This document shows, piece by piece, positions 11,703 to 23,200 of a stretch of 64,000 nt of DNA. The notes under the pieces are model-generated. The model searched no databases. It had not been told where the DNA came from and worked only from the letters and a program-made list of their open reading frames with translations. Source of the stretch: Ascarosepion bandense (taxonomy: Eukaryota; Mollusca; Cephalopoda; Sepiida; Sepiidae). Positions within the stretch are counted from its first letter, which is position 1. Each line of letters starts with the position of its first letter. The position numbers were made by a program, and so were the translations under genes. The DNA lies in contig JBBBDQ010000191.1 in assembly GCA_037127315.1 (NCBI GenBank), positions 17,531,001 to 17,595,000 of the forward strand, given 5' to 3'.

Positions 11703-13180
11703 ATTTTTGTTACAAGGACTAGTGATAGTACCAACAACCTTTTTTTAACAAAATACTCTAGTGTAGTGATGTTTTGTTTCGTTGAGCGGCTGTTACGTCC
11801 AAGTTTTTTTTTAAACCAGCGTCTTTCTCTTTGAATTCCAATCGCGTCTCTGTCAACTGTCGCTTGGCAACCTATTTAGAAGAAGGAAAACTCCGAACTC
11901 CGCTACTCAAGGTGTTAATTGTGCCGAGGAGTGAATGGCTACTGCATTGTGAGGTCACAAACGATCCCCTACAGACTTCAGGACCCTGTTTGTAAAAGAC
12001 CGTTACGCAACGTGCCGGACAACTTTGGGTGGACTTTTGGACCCGTGCGTCACTCGTTGGAAATATATGAGAATTACGAAAAGAAATAAAAGGTCCAGTA
12101 TGGCTATTCCAGTGGATAAACAGGCGCCCGTCCTTCAGGAGGGAACCTACCTGAGGTAAAAAAAATAATCTACCATAGGAACAAACTCCTACACAAAGAA
12201 TGAATCTTCAGGTCCCTACAACCAGGATAATCCTAATGATGGCCCTGAAAATTCTCCAACTAGATCTGTAACCGTATATTTAAAAAAATAAAAAATAAAA
12301 TGGTCGTGTGAGGAGTACAAAGTCGTTATGACTGCATTTCATGAAGCGTTACTCAAAGCTCAAAAAACATCACTCACCAAACATATGACATTTGGCAAGA
12401 AAAGGTTGGACAAACAAATAGAAAGTACATTGATGAAAATAAATTAGCCATTGTACGAAGATACATCATGCAAAATAACCAATTGACAGAGGATGAAATT
12501 AATGAAATAAAATTGCAACCAGAATAGACTAATCAACAAAATATAAAAGGGAACAGAATCAGAAATAAAAAGTAGTAACATCACACAAGCCACAGATCTT
12601 AATGTAGAAACCATGATACACACAAATCACTGTGAAGATAATGCTGTAAGTTTAGAAGTGCTGGAAAGGTGTAATCTGAGTCAGTTACAAGACGGAAATA
12701 AAACGAATTCAAAACACATTAAACAGAATTATTTTACGGAAAACAAGAACAGTATACAAGAAGCCAAGGAAAAAATCAAGAACCAGTCAGATACAAAATA
12801 TTGCAATGGAGGAACGAGAACAACTCCCAAAATTACAAAAAACAAAGCATAACCTCAAAACAGTTAAGCTCTACAATGCAGCACTCAAATTAATTTTGGA
12901 TGAAGAAGACACTCATATAAATCTCAATGAAGCAATATATGCATCAGCAATAGCAGCAACAAAACATTGAGCATCAAATTAAAAACAAGGCAGTCACGCA
13001 GACATGAAGATCCACCTAGGAAAAGAAAAATAGAAAAAGAAATCGAATAACTTAGAAGTGAATTATCAGTACTCGATTAACTGACAAAAAGAATAAATGT
13101 GAGAACTAGAAAAGGCAGAAGAGTCGAAAAAAAATTGGGGAGACAGAAAAAACATCGAATGGAGCGGTAACAACACACCA
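11703..13180 (+). pseudogene. R4/Dong-like LINE, internally deleted plus-strand copy
   Basis: The left part looks like the 5' region of the same LINE type: an ATG near 12101 starting MAIPVDKQAP and soon stopping, then a lysine-rich, charged coding relic (including 12613-12852, with QEAKEKIKNQ). At about 13140-13176 the sequence jumps to the family's 3' end: a stretch with aaaaaacatcgaatggagcg and caacacacca matches, in inverse orientation, the 3' ends of the minus copies. The RT and endonuclease are missing. Assignment of the left part to the same family is inference from this shared 3' end and the position beside TAA repeats. Confidence 0.55.
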
Positions 13181-13595
13181 GGATCTGCAGGAAGATCTAA
13201 GGAAGGTCGTGGTGTGTTGTTATGGCTCCATTTGATATTTTTACATATTTCCCAACATCTCAAGCGTTACATAGACAAAGTTTTCCTTAGTGTGTGGGCT
13301 GTACTTAATAAGACAATTTTTTGCATATCTCTTAAGCCGGGGTTTCCATGAATTCTTTCAATGTGTTTTTCTTCCATTTTTTCTCATTCCAAGCGCACCT
13401 ACTATCATTGGCACAACTCTTGTTTTCAATTTCCACATTTTTTCCATTTCAATTTCCAGGTCTTACATTTTGGCAGTTTTCCGAATTCCTTGGTTGCTAT
13501 GTTTCACTCCGCTGAACAAGCCATACCAATTAATAGGCAAGTCGTTTCTTTTTGGTTTTTTACAATAATGTCCGGCCTATTTGCTTCAATTTTTC

Positions 13596-13651
13596 TGTCT
13601 GTATAGATGGTGTAATCCCATAGAATGGGATTACTCCATCTATACAGACGG
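13596..13651. repeat. Palindrome at SINE insertion point
   Basis: gtctgtatagatggtgtaat and attactccatctatacagac face each other around catagaatg; the second arm is an extra inverted copy of LINE sequence next to the SINE. Confidence 0.85.
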
Positions 13652-13948
13652 ATGTGCGTTGTGGTGCAGTGGATATCGGCTCGGAACGAAAAATCGGGCA
13701 GCCGAGTTCGAATTCCAGTTGAATTCATTGCATTCACTTACGCGCAAATACCCTTGGAAAAGGTATTAATCCGTCTCTCTTCCCTCCAGTTATGGGTTAA
13801 ATAACAGGACAGATTGGGTTCTATAGCCTTGGCTGGCAACCAGTCTACCGCAGAAAGCAATTGCAAACTACTGCTGCCCAGTCAGTCATGCCTCTTTCGA
13901 GACATGATCGCCCAATCGTGTTTCAAGTATGGCACTTAACTGACTGAA
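13651..13948 (+). mobile_element. tRNA-derived SINE, main family, inside R4 copy
   Basis: Full length with A box tggtgcagtgg and B box gagttcgaattcc. It interrupts the older R4-like LINE; the LINE sequence just before it is duplicated as an inverted copy (13596-13650). Confidence 0.9.
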
Positions 13949-14811
13949 TCCCATTGAATGGTGACATTTTTTATTTCTGTAACCGGTGCGGGTTGATGTT
14001 CATACCAGTGTTTGTCTACATATTTTCCACAGTGTTTGCACATTGTCCAGTGTAATTATTGTCCCACTCTATCGTGACGATTTTTATATTCATTTGGGGC
14101 AAGTACAGAATATCCTGAGATTAGATAATCTATTGTTTCTTGGTATTTATCCCAGAACCTGCATTTTGGATGCACATTATTATGTATAATATTTGCCTGA
14201 AAGTTCTTAGTGAAAAAATTTTTAAAATTAGATAAACGTAACCATCGATGAGTATTAACTAAATCAACATTGGATTTATTAACACATTCTGGATATTGAC
14301 CATGCAGCGGTTTGTCTTGCCAGCGTTAGTGCTTTATTTTTGATTTTCTATTTCAAATTCTTTGATGCAATAGTTGGTTCTTGGCTTCTGTTTTGCTTTT
14401 CTACAGAATCTACTAAATGTAAATCTTGTTTGTATATACTGCCTTCTTTCATTATTGAATATTTTTTTTCTGTTTTCATGTTGTTTGACTAATTTTATCA
14501 TCCAGTCCTTTGTTGTTTCTATGTATGTTAGTAAGCCAATAGTTGTCTTGTATGACAATTTTAGCTGAATAAGACCTCTTCCTTCTTCTTTACGGGGTAT
14601 GTATAGGCTGTCTACATCAGCCTTTGGATGACGCATCTTATGTTTTAAAAGGATTATTATTATTATTATTATTATTATTATCATAGTTTATGCATATGCA
14701 TGTTAACACCAGGTGTATGGTATTATTATTATTATTATTATGTCATTTTTCATCATATTTCGATTTCTGCTTTGGTCTCACTACCAACCAAGTCTGCGGG
14801 GAGACATAAGG

Positions 14812-17165
14812 CAGGTAGTGGCGTGTTGTTATGACTCCATTTCATGTTTTTCTATCTTCCCTATCATCCCCAGCATTACATAGATAACGTTTTCCTTAGT
14901 GTGTGGGCTGTACTTAATAAGACAATTTTTTGTATATCTCTTAAGCTGGGGTTTCCAGGGATTCTTTCAATGTGTTGTTTTGTTCCATTTTTTATCATTC
15001 CAAGTGCACCTACTATCACTGGCACAACTCTTGTTTTCAATTTCCACATTTTTTCTATTTCAATTTCCAGGTCTTTATATTTTGACAGTTTTTCAAATTC
15101 CTTGATTGTTATGTTACAATCCGCTGGACAAGCCATATCAATTAATAGACAAGTTTTCTCCTTCTGGTTTTTAACAATAATGTCTGGCCTGTTTGCTTCA
15201 ATTTTTCTGTCTGTGTAGATGGTGTAATCCCATAGAATGGTTACATCTTCTATTTCTATAACCGGTGCTGGATGATGTTCATACCAGTGTTTGTTTACAG
15301 CTTTTCCATAATGTTTGCACATTGCCCAATGTAAATATTGCCCAACTCTATCGTGGCGATTTTTATATTCGTTTGGGGCAAGCACAGAACAGCCTGAGAT
15401 TAGGTGGTCTATTGTTTCTTGGTGTTTATCACAAAACCTGCATTTTGGATCCATATTATTATGCATAATATTTGCCTGAAAGTTTCTCGTGAAAAGACTT
15501 TGGTCTTGTGCTGCAAGTATAAATCCTTCAGTTTCAGACTTTAATCCAGATGCACGTAACCATCGATGAGTATTAACTTTGTCAACATTGGATTTATTGG
15601 CACGTACTGGATATTGGCCATGCAGAGGTTTGTCTTGCCAGCGCTGTTTCATCTGTTCAAGAGCTTTATCTTTGGCTTTCATTTTCATATTTTTTGCCGC
15701 AATAGTTGGTTCTTGGCTACTGTTTTGATTTTCTACAGAATCTACTAACTGTAAATCTTGTTTGTATTTACTGCCTTCTTTTATTATTGAATATTTTTTC
15801 TTTCTTTCTTCATGTTGCCTTACTAATTGTATCATCCAATCCTTTGTTGTTTCTATGTATGTTAGTAAGCCAATAGTTGTTGTCTTGTATGACAATTCCA
15901 GCTGAATAAGACCCCTTCCACCTTCTTTACGGGGTATGTATAGACGGTCTACATCAGCCTTTGGATGATACATCTTATGCTTAGAAAGAAGCTTTCTTGT
16001 TTTAGCATCCATTCGCCTGATGTCGTTTAGAGTCCAGTTTAAGATGTTGAAGCTATATTGGACAACTGGGATTGCAAGGCTATTAATGGCCATAACTCTA
16101 TTCTGTGAATTTAGTTCAGTTTTTAATATCATTCGTAGCCTTCTATAGTACTCTTTACGCACTATTTCTTTCATTTTTTTATGGTGAATGTTTTCGCTCT
16201 CATTTACACCTAGGTATTTATAAGCTTCTTCTGGTTTCAATTCTTTTATTGTTACAGCAGGGTCTAGGCTAATTGAGGATGTTTCTTGTATTGATCCACG
16301 TAAAACTGTAGCTTTAGCACATTTATTCAAATTAAATTTCATTCCAATGTCTTCGCTGAAGCATTTTACAGTCTGCAGAAGACCTTCCAGCTCATTATCA
16401 TTCTTAGCATATAACTTTAAGTCATCCATGTAAAATAGATGGCTTATTTTCTTTTGTCCTATTTTATAACCACATTCTGTCTTATTAAGTTGACTGGTTA
16501 GTGCTATTAATGATATGCAGAATAGTAAGGGAGATAAAGAATCACCTTGAAATATACCTCTTTTGATGTTTATTTCATCAGACTTATAGGTTCCATTTAT
16601 ATGATTGAGGTAAAGGGTTGTTTTCCATATAGACATGCACTGTTTGATGAAATTGATGATGACGGGCGATATCTTGTATATATTTAAAGTCTTTAAAATC
16701 CAGTCATGTGGCACACTATCGAATGCCTTTCGGTAGTCTATCCAGGCAGTACTAAGATTTTTCTTTGTACTGTAGCAGTTTTCCAGGATCATTTGGTTAA
16801 TTAGCAATTGGTCTTTACAACCATAACAGCCACGTTTGCATCCTTTTGGTTCAAGCGGTATTATGTCATTTCTTTCTAAGAATAAATATGTCTGTTTTGT
16901 TAAAATAGATGTTAGTAGTTTATATGTTGTCGGAAGACATGTAATTGGTCTGTAGTTTTTCGGGTTGTTTGTTTCACCATTCTTGGGTAGAAGAAATGTA
17001 ATTCCTTTGATCATCCATGCAGGAATTTTAGTGGGATCGTCAACCATTTCTTGAAGTTCTTTAGCTATTTCTTGAAGTTCTTTAGCTATTTTTAGTGGGA
17101 TCGTCAACCATTTCTTGAAGTTCTTTAGCTATTTCTTGAAGTTCTTTAGCTATTTTTAGCTATTT
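14812..17165 (-). mobile_element. R4/Dong-like LINE, 5'-truncated copy with long ORF
   Basis: A non-LTR retrotransposon whose single ORF (14876-17107) carries an RT and a C-terminal restriction-like endonuclease. Its 5' end abuts a (TTA)n run (17168-17218) and its 3' end lies just inside another (ATT)n run (14719-14740), fitting the known preference of Dong/R4 elements for TAA repeats. Near its 5' end a segment of about 60 bases is duplicated in tandem (17035-17160). The N-terminal DNA-binding region is missing, so the copy is probably dead on arrival. Confidence 0.85.
14876..17107 (-). CDS. R4/Dong-type reverse transcriptase with restriction-like endonuclease
   Basis: 743 codons without interruption. 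Residues 50-300 are an RT: NYRPITCLPT, motif A AWIDYRKAFD with Asp124, GIFQGDSLSP near 194-203, the catalytic YMDD at 226-229 and KYLGV near 297. After a thumb-like region, residues 556-573 form a zinc knuckle (C-x2-C-x8-H-x4-C). Residues 633-660 show RKIEANRPDIIV and LLIDMACP, the PD...D core of the restriction-like endonuclease of R2/R4-type LINEs. The protein would nick target DNA and copy its RNA at the nick. The normal N-terminus is absent: the first 25 residues repeat the unit AKELQE, encoded by the duplicated segment. The stop codon is natural. RT and endonuclease look intact, but expression is unproven. Confidence 0.85.
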   Translation of the reverse strand: MTIPLKIAKELQEIAKELQEMVDDPTKIPAWMIKGITFLLPKNGETNNPKNYRPITCLPTTYKLLTSILTKQTYLFLERNDIIPLEPKGCKRGCYGCKDQLLINQMILENCYSTKKNLSTAWIDYRKAFDSVPHDWILKTLNIYKISPVIINFIKQCMSIWKTTLYLNHINGTYKSDEINIKRGIFQGDSLSPLLFCISLIALTSQLNKTECGYKIGQKKISHLFYMDDLKLYAKNDNELEGLLQTVKCFSEDIGMKFNLNKCAKATVLRGSIQETSSISLDPAVTIKELKPEEAYKYLGVNESENIHHKKMKEIVRKEYYRRLRMILKTELNSQNRVMAINSLAIPVVQYSFNILNWTLNDIRRMDAKTRKLLSKHKMYHPKADVDRLYIPRKEGGRGLIQLELSYKTTTIGLLTYIETTKDWMIQLVRQHEERKKKYSIIKEGSKYKQDLQLVDSVENQNSSQEPTIAAKNMKMKAKDKALEQMKQRWQDKPLHGQYPVRANKSNVDKVNTHRWLRASGLKSETEGFILAAQDQSLFTRNFQANIMHNNMDPKCRFCDKHQETIDHLISGCSVLAPNEYKNRHDRVGQYLHWAMCKHYGKAVNKHWYEHHPAPVIEIEDVTILWDYTIYTDRKIEANRPDIIVKNQKEKTCLLIDMACPADCNITIKEFEKLSKYKDLEIEIEKMWKLKTRVVPVIVGALGMIKNGTKQHIERIPGNPSLRDIQKIVLLSTAHTLRKTLSM

Positions 17166-17169
17166 TTTA

Positions 17170-17219
<50 letters not shown>

Positions 17220-18009
17220 GATGAGTTTTTATTCAGAATAATAGAACAATTTCCTTAAGTTTATTCAGTTTTTGAAGTCGCGGTCTCTGTGCACTTTTGT
17301 GCTCATCTAATATTTAATGAAGCCATTTTGCTCTGTGAATCACTCTGATGCTGAATAATATCCGATTTAATCCTGAATATTTTATAACTGTGCCCTTGTG
17401 CCAGACTTGTGTCAGTGAAAATTAAATGTCCGAGGATGATGCCTTCAAGTTTCCGCCTCGGATATACATAGAGATTTTTAATAACGATAGTTCATTAGAC
17501 TGTACTAATTACTGAAGGGATATTTTTATTCCTTTGATTTGTTTTTCATTATATTTCAGCTAGAATGATTGGTATTTACAGCCTCGAACTCATCTTTAAT
17601 TAATGGATTCCGTTATAAAGGTTATATTCCAAAAACATTATCTGTGCCTTTTGGGCGAGTCAAACTACGTGCCACTTGGCTTCAGTAACAAAATGGAACT
17701 GCAAAAATCTTTAAATACTAATACCGATTTTTTACATAATTATTTTCTGATCCATGGGTTTTATGGGTCAATAAATGTGTAAGCTTCCATATTTGCTTTA
17801 TTCTTTGTCGTTGATACAAGTTTGAAAACAGGGCGTATTATCTAAACTTATTAATAAATGGAACTATTAACCACTGGATTCTAGCTCTCTCCCCACCCCG
17901 TATATCCTTCCCTTTCCCTCCACCTATGGAACTGTCATCACACATGCATTCTCATCTTTCTATTGCTCTTTTCTAACTGGTCTGTACTCCTCACTCTCTT
18001 TTAATTAAT

Positions 18010-18089
18010 CTTTTTACAGTTATGTAGTCCCCCGCACATCAATGGCATTTCCGCCTTGCTCGGGGTGAAATGATTAAAAAAAAAAACTT

Positions 18090-18090
<1 letters not shown>
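18010..18090 (+). mobile_element. Jockey/CR1-like LINE 3' end
   Basis: gcatttccgccttgctcggg and tgaaatgattaaaa match the common 3' end of this family. The pyrimidine-rich 17880-18010 may belong to it. Confidence 0.6.
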
Positions 18091-18136
<46 letters not shown>

Positions 18137-18395
18137 GTTACCTATAGACTCCAAAACGGCTGAACCGATTTTCTTGAAAATTTACACAGTTGTACTATAA
18201 TCATCTGCGGGTGTTCTTAGCTAGATTTTGTGTCAAGGTACCCTCGATAAATATAGAAAATCGATAATCGAAAAAATCGGGTTATAGAAGGATTGGTCCG
18301 ATTTTAATCAAATTTGATACACTCATAGACAAAGACATAAGAAACGATATTCAGAAGTTTCAAGGTTGCAGTTATTACAATAGTGCAGAAAATCG

Positions 18396-18437
<42 letters not shown>

Positions 18438-18826
18438 GCAAGATGTTTGTGTGTGTGTGTCTGTTTATCTGCCTGTATCACTGTATTTTTTCAGCCGTTT
18501 TATTTTAGTTTTTGCTTCGGGTTTGGCTCTAAGTGGGTATAATTGTAGTTCTTAGTCTCAGCCATGATACCATTTATTCAGAGGACTTATTTAGCCATCA
18601 AAATTCAGTTTGCGACGAAAAAACTTATTTGATATCGATACCAGGAAATCAAAATTTGACTTACATCCATTCATTTTTCTTTCAGTCTACGGTTTCGCTT
18701 TAACTGGAAACAACTATTGCTTTTAGTCTTTCGTGCCAACGTCCAAAGAGTCTGAGCTCCAGGACCATGGATTATTTTTAAAGCTTTCATTACACCCGAG
18801 CAACGCCGGGCTATACTGCTAGTTTT
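18090..18826 (-). repeat. Interspersed repeat with internal AT and CA tracts, copy 1
   Basis: About 740 bases. Reversed relative to the copies at 23641 and 43419: it starts with a (GT)n run, has an (AT)n run in the middle (18399-18434) and ends gggctatactgctagtt. Unclassified; it carries no protein signature. Confidence 0.8.
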
Positions 18827-18829
18827 GCA

Positions 18830-19330
18830 TAATGAACAGACATTTTAATAAGCAGCTGAATTTAGATTTATTATTTCAAATAAAATATTGTTGAGATATG
18901 CAAAGTATATTATTCGTGTTGCGCCAATCTTCAAGTAGAGCTTTATTTCAGTTAGTCATTTAAGTGCCATACGTGATACACGCTTTGGACGATCATGTCT
19001 CGAAAGAGACATGACTGACTGGGCAGTTGATTAACCCGCACTAGGTTGACATTGCTTTCCGCGGTAGACTGGTTGCTAGCCAAGGATATAGAACCCAATC
19101 TGTCTTGTTATTTAATCCATAACTGGAGGGAAGAGATGGATCAATATCTTTTTCAAAGGTATTTGCACGTAAGTGAATGCAAGGAATTAAACTGGAATTC
19201 GCACTTGGATCCCCGATTTCTCATTCCGAGCCGATATCCACTGCATCACAACGCACATAAGTTCACCGCTTTCAAAACCAATATTCAGAATCCTGGTTAT
19301 TTACTTCTGTTTCAAGAGACAGAGATAAAA
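18830..19330. repeat. Old repeat split by a SINE; partner at 21030-21210
   Basis: aatgaacagac, then cgtgttgcgccaatctt, then accgctttcaaaaccaatat on the two sides of the SINE match 21030-21210 (cgtgttgcgccaatctt, then ttcactgcttttgaaaacaa). Confidence 0.6.
18950..19257 (-). mobile_element. tRNA-derived SINE, main family
   Basis: Full-length reverse-strand copy. It splits an older repeat whose unbroken relative is at about 21030-21210. Confidence 0.88.
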
Positions 19331-19494
19331 ACTGAATATGGTTTCGTCCTCCTAAGCAATACGTTTTGTTCAGGATGGGACTAGGACATTACTCATCACC
19401 CTAGGCCTCTTCAAAAACTAAAGTGTCAAGCAGGGTTACGCTATTTTTGTACAGTTAAAAATCATCATTTAAATCCTTAACGTTATGTCACATT

Positions 19495-19700
19495 CTGGCC
19501 GGGTGGTTGGGTGTGTGGATAAACGTGTACATCTGAGGTAAAAGAAAAAAGATGAGCTCAAGTCCAAGACTCCATTCACCCTCGAGCAAATGTACTTCGA
19601 GGGTAAGTCAATCATTACCTGGCGCATGAGGTGTCGCCAAAAGAGGAAAAGCCGAGTTGATTTGAGGAAACCAAGCCCGATTACCTTGACTTTTCTGACA
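19495..19700 (+). mobile_element. Possible decayed tRNA-derived SINE
   Basis: ggccgggtggttgggtg resembles an A-box head and gagctcaagtcc a B box, about 45 bases apart. Only one copy is seen, so the call is weak. Confidence 0.3.
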
Positions 19701-21449
19701 TCGAAATTTTGAAGAAAAATCTTGTTTTAATTTTTATTTGCGGGTAACCAAATTGTCACGAGAGTTTACAATGGAAAATGTAATTTTATGTAATTCAGTT
19801 TCTTTTTAGTTTTTTTCCGGTGACAAATGCAATAATTTGGAAATTCTTGCAAAAATCAAATAATTGTCCGATTTTAATAAAAATTTTCAGAACTTATTAA
19901 AAAATAAATTAAATTATTTTTTAAATTATTATTTTAAAAAATCTTGCTAATTTTTTTGCATCTATTACACCGCCCTCGATGTAAATTCAAAAAGTCGAGA
20001 CTCCGTATTTTTAAAATATTTTAATTTTTTATGAGTATTTGAAGTTAATTTTTTGTATGGCAATTTCTGTGTGTACATTAACAAGTCATGTGTTTCACGC
20101 TTTCTTCCTCTTACAGAAAAAAAAATTTGGACAATTTTGTCAATTCTGATCACCATAAACTTAGCTTATCTCGGTTGTTATCACATGTCAAATCATACAG
20201 GGAAAGGTCAGAAAGATCAACAGTCCGTGTTTAAGAAATAGTTTTATTCTAAATTTCATGCAATCAATATGTAATACATGTGTAAATCAGATTAATTTAA
20301 CTTTAATTTTGCTACTCTTTTAAAAAATAACGTGTCACAAATGTATATTTTATTTTTGTAAGGATTTTAAAACCGAGAATTAACTTTTCTTTACAAATCT
20401 GTCAATCGCTCAAAAATGGCCAGCAAATTGAAACTTTTTTTTTAAATCTCCAAACTTTAGATTCCAATCAATATAATTCCTGTTTGAAATACACCAGAGT
20501 ATTTTGCTTACTGGGAATAGTAAATTTAATCATTTAGCTTTCAAATAAATCTAAAATAAATGTTTCGGGGAAAGTTGATTTTTTTATTCAATTTAAAAGT
20601 TAGGTTTCAAAAATGAGTGGAGCTACTTACTGTTTATTTATAATGAAACATCTGGAATTCATTCACTGAGCAGCCAGTGTTATTGCTATTAAAATAATTT
20701 TTCAGGACTTTTCAAGGCCAGTACTGTGACCGCTCTTTTCTGTATTGAGGAGGATTCTTCCTCACCTTCTTTTCACGTAGTATGGCGCATCAGTATCTTT
20801 ATTATATCATCATTTTTTCTTTGGGCCGTGAATTTTAGTTGATGCTGTTGTTGAACGATCTCAAGTGATGTGATTCCTGTTATCTGGTAAAGATTTTGTT
20901 TGTGATTTTGTCGCAGCAGCACCCGTTGAAACCAAGAAGTTTCATTCTTTCGAAGCCATTTTTAATTAACTGATTTGAAAAAGCAGATGTATACAATTTA
21001 GAAGTTTTAGATATTCATGAACGTTTGGCTAATGAACAGACTCTAATAAGCAAGCAATTCGTTTATATTCTTGCATGATTAATATTCCCTCGGTACGAAT
21101 GCAGGGTGGTATATGAAGTCAATCGGTCGTGTTGCGCCAATCTTTTAAAAAAGGGACAACTTCACTGCTTTTGAAAACAATATTCAATATCCTGAACTTT
21201 CCGAAGTTTTATCCAGAGAAAATGTACGCATGCGTTCACAACCCACTTTAAAATCGACGTTTCGAATTTTGCTTGAGTGGGTGTTTTATTTATATTTTTT
21301 ATAGTAAGCTTCATCCTGTAGAAAATACGGGTGTCATTCGAGGTAGAGGGCTATTTTAGGAGACAGTTTGTAAGGATGGGTTAACAGATAACCCTAGATT
21401 TGAACAGGTCAATATTGTTTCAATTAGGTAGTATTACGAGTATTTATAT

Positions 21450-21890
21450 TGTTTGGAGTGTTGTGCTCATCTTTATTGTGATACTCACAGCGTTTCGGCT
21501 GTTATAGGTTCTGATCTTCTTTAAGTATTTGGAGTCTCGTTCCATGAGCCATGCCACTTCCGTATCTCTTAGTTATCTCTCTTTAACTCAACTCACAAAT
21601 TATTTTTTCACTATTGCTGTGGCCAGGTATTGAACTCACAACTCTTTGGATGAAATCACTAGACCAAACTTTATAAACTGGGCCACATGTCCTTGAAAAT
21701 TGAGTAAAAGGGAGATAACTAAGACACGAGGACGTGGCATGACTCATGAAACGAGAACAATATGCCCCAGGTTTATAAAGAGTTTGGTTCGAAATTTTAT
21801 CACCTGCAGAAGGCCAGAGCGTACAACGACCGAAACGTCGTTTTTATGGCAATGAAGATGAGAGCAAAAGTCCGAACAATGTAAATAAAG
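21450..21890. repeat. Inverted-arm repeat with a tRNA-like core
   Basis: Two diverged arms face each other (about 21450-21600 and 21705-21890; for example agttatctctctttaactca against ttgagtaaaagggagataac). Between them the minus strand reads like a tRNA head: tggtctagtgattt (A box) and gagttcaatacc (B box) at about 21620-21675. Confidence 0.5.
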
Positions 21891-22143
21891 CTAATGCATT
21901 ATTTTTTCTTGTCTCTGCCTCGAATAAGGTAGTTTAGTGCGTGAAAATGGTTACTTCGTATATGTCAGAGTTCTTTCAATCATCATTGAGTATTTTCAAG
22001 AATAGACTTGGGATGGTTTTGAAATTCAAGGAAACAATGATATATTTATTTTTCTTCTTGATACGAACGTTATAAATGTCAATCAAACTTGGCGTGACAG
22101 TGACATTATGTACGAGTTGCTTAAATGTACATACATTTGCTAT

Positions 22144-22252
<109 letters not shown>

Positions 22253-22314
22253 GAGAAGTAATATACTTGCGTGGGAGAATTTTATTGCCAGATAAAAAAA
22301 CGGTATATATATAT

Positions 22315-22487
22315 AGTCATCCGCAGGTAGATTTGTTTCGCTGTATTATAGCTCATCAGTACGGTTAGACTCCGATTGCTTTTAACCCAGGATTGAAACC
22401 CGACCGAACTGGCGTCAGTTGGCAATTCTACCTCTGGGCTATTGGCCCTCGGTAGAAGAAGGCAGAATTTATAGCGTATACATTACC

Positions 22488-22493
<6 letters not shown>
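22315..22493 (-). mobile_element. Second tRNA-derived SINE family
   Basis: Reverse copy with cccaggattgaaacccgacc and ctacctctgggcta, between (AT)n tracts. Confidence 0.75.
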
Positions 22494-22529
<36 letters not shown>

Positions 22530-22530
<1 letters not shown>

Positions 22531-22873
22531 TTGTGTCGAAAAACATTCCACGTATCTACGAAGAAGGGAAAAACTGGTTTTAAAGAACTAAGTACATGGA
22601 TGGACATCAGTCAAAAGACCTCAGACCGAGTCAGCACGTAGCCCAAAGAAAAAACCCGGACACGAGCAATCAACTAACAAAAATATATATATAAACGGAA
22701 AAAATCGCTAAAGCAAGAATTCCTATCATGCGACCACCGAGATGAGAGCTTCGACTTGATGAACACAAGCCGGCTGAAATTTATGATTTTGAAAAATCCG
22801 AATCTCTTAAAGAAGCTACCAAAGAATTACTGCTGATTCATTTCGGATCTTTCAGAGAATTCATATTGTGAAC

Positions 22874-22880
<7 letters not shown>
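22530..22880. other. Unclassified segment between AT tracts
   Basis: Sequence of near-even composition (acacaagccggctgaaattt) bounded by (AT)n tracts on both sides; likely a repeat, no open frame of note. Confidence 0.3.
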
Positions 22881-22907
<27 letters not shown>

Positions 22908-22996
22908 TAGTGGTTAATGCTCTTGTAAACACATTCAAACGTTAGATATTTACTTTTAAAAAATGCTAAAAATGTAGAGCATAAATATATTATCAA

Positions 22997-22997
<1 letters not shown>

Positions 22998-23050
<53 letters not shown>
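22998..23050. repeat. (ATT)n microsatellite
   Basis: About 17 ATT units. No R4-like sequence seen beside it. Confidence 0.95.
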
Positions 23051-23051
<1 letters not shown>

Positions 23052-23140
23052 CCTTACTGCATACTTGTAAAAGTTCGGTGTTTAATACACCATCATCAGC
23101 CTGATGAATTTGTTACCGTATGCTATTATAACAATAATAA

Positions 23141-23200
<60 letters not shown>
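23141..23200. repeat. (CT)n-(AT)n microsatellite
   Basis: CT run passing into AT run. Confidence 0.95.

Larger units (their letters stand above)
13195..14655 (-). pseudogene. R4/Dong-like LINE, older broken copy
   Basis: This matches the neighbouring copy at 14812-17165 in the same orientation (for example 13261-13650 against 14878-15240 and 14330-14650 against 15655-16000) but has internal deletions, frameshifts and a SINE inserted at 13651-13948. Its 5' end runs into an (ATT)n tract at 14652-14680. Only short frames remain open, such as the one at 14334-14684 that encodes the thumb region (DVDSLYIPRKE). It has no coding capacity. Confidence 0.8.

Noticed and set aside
19046..19384. 112-codon plus-strand frame
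   Set aside because: It lies almost entirely in the antisense of a SINE.
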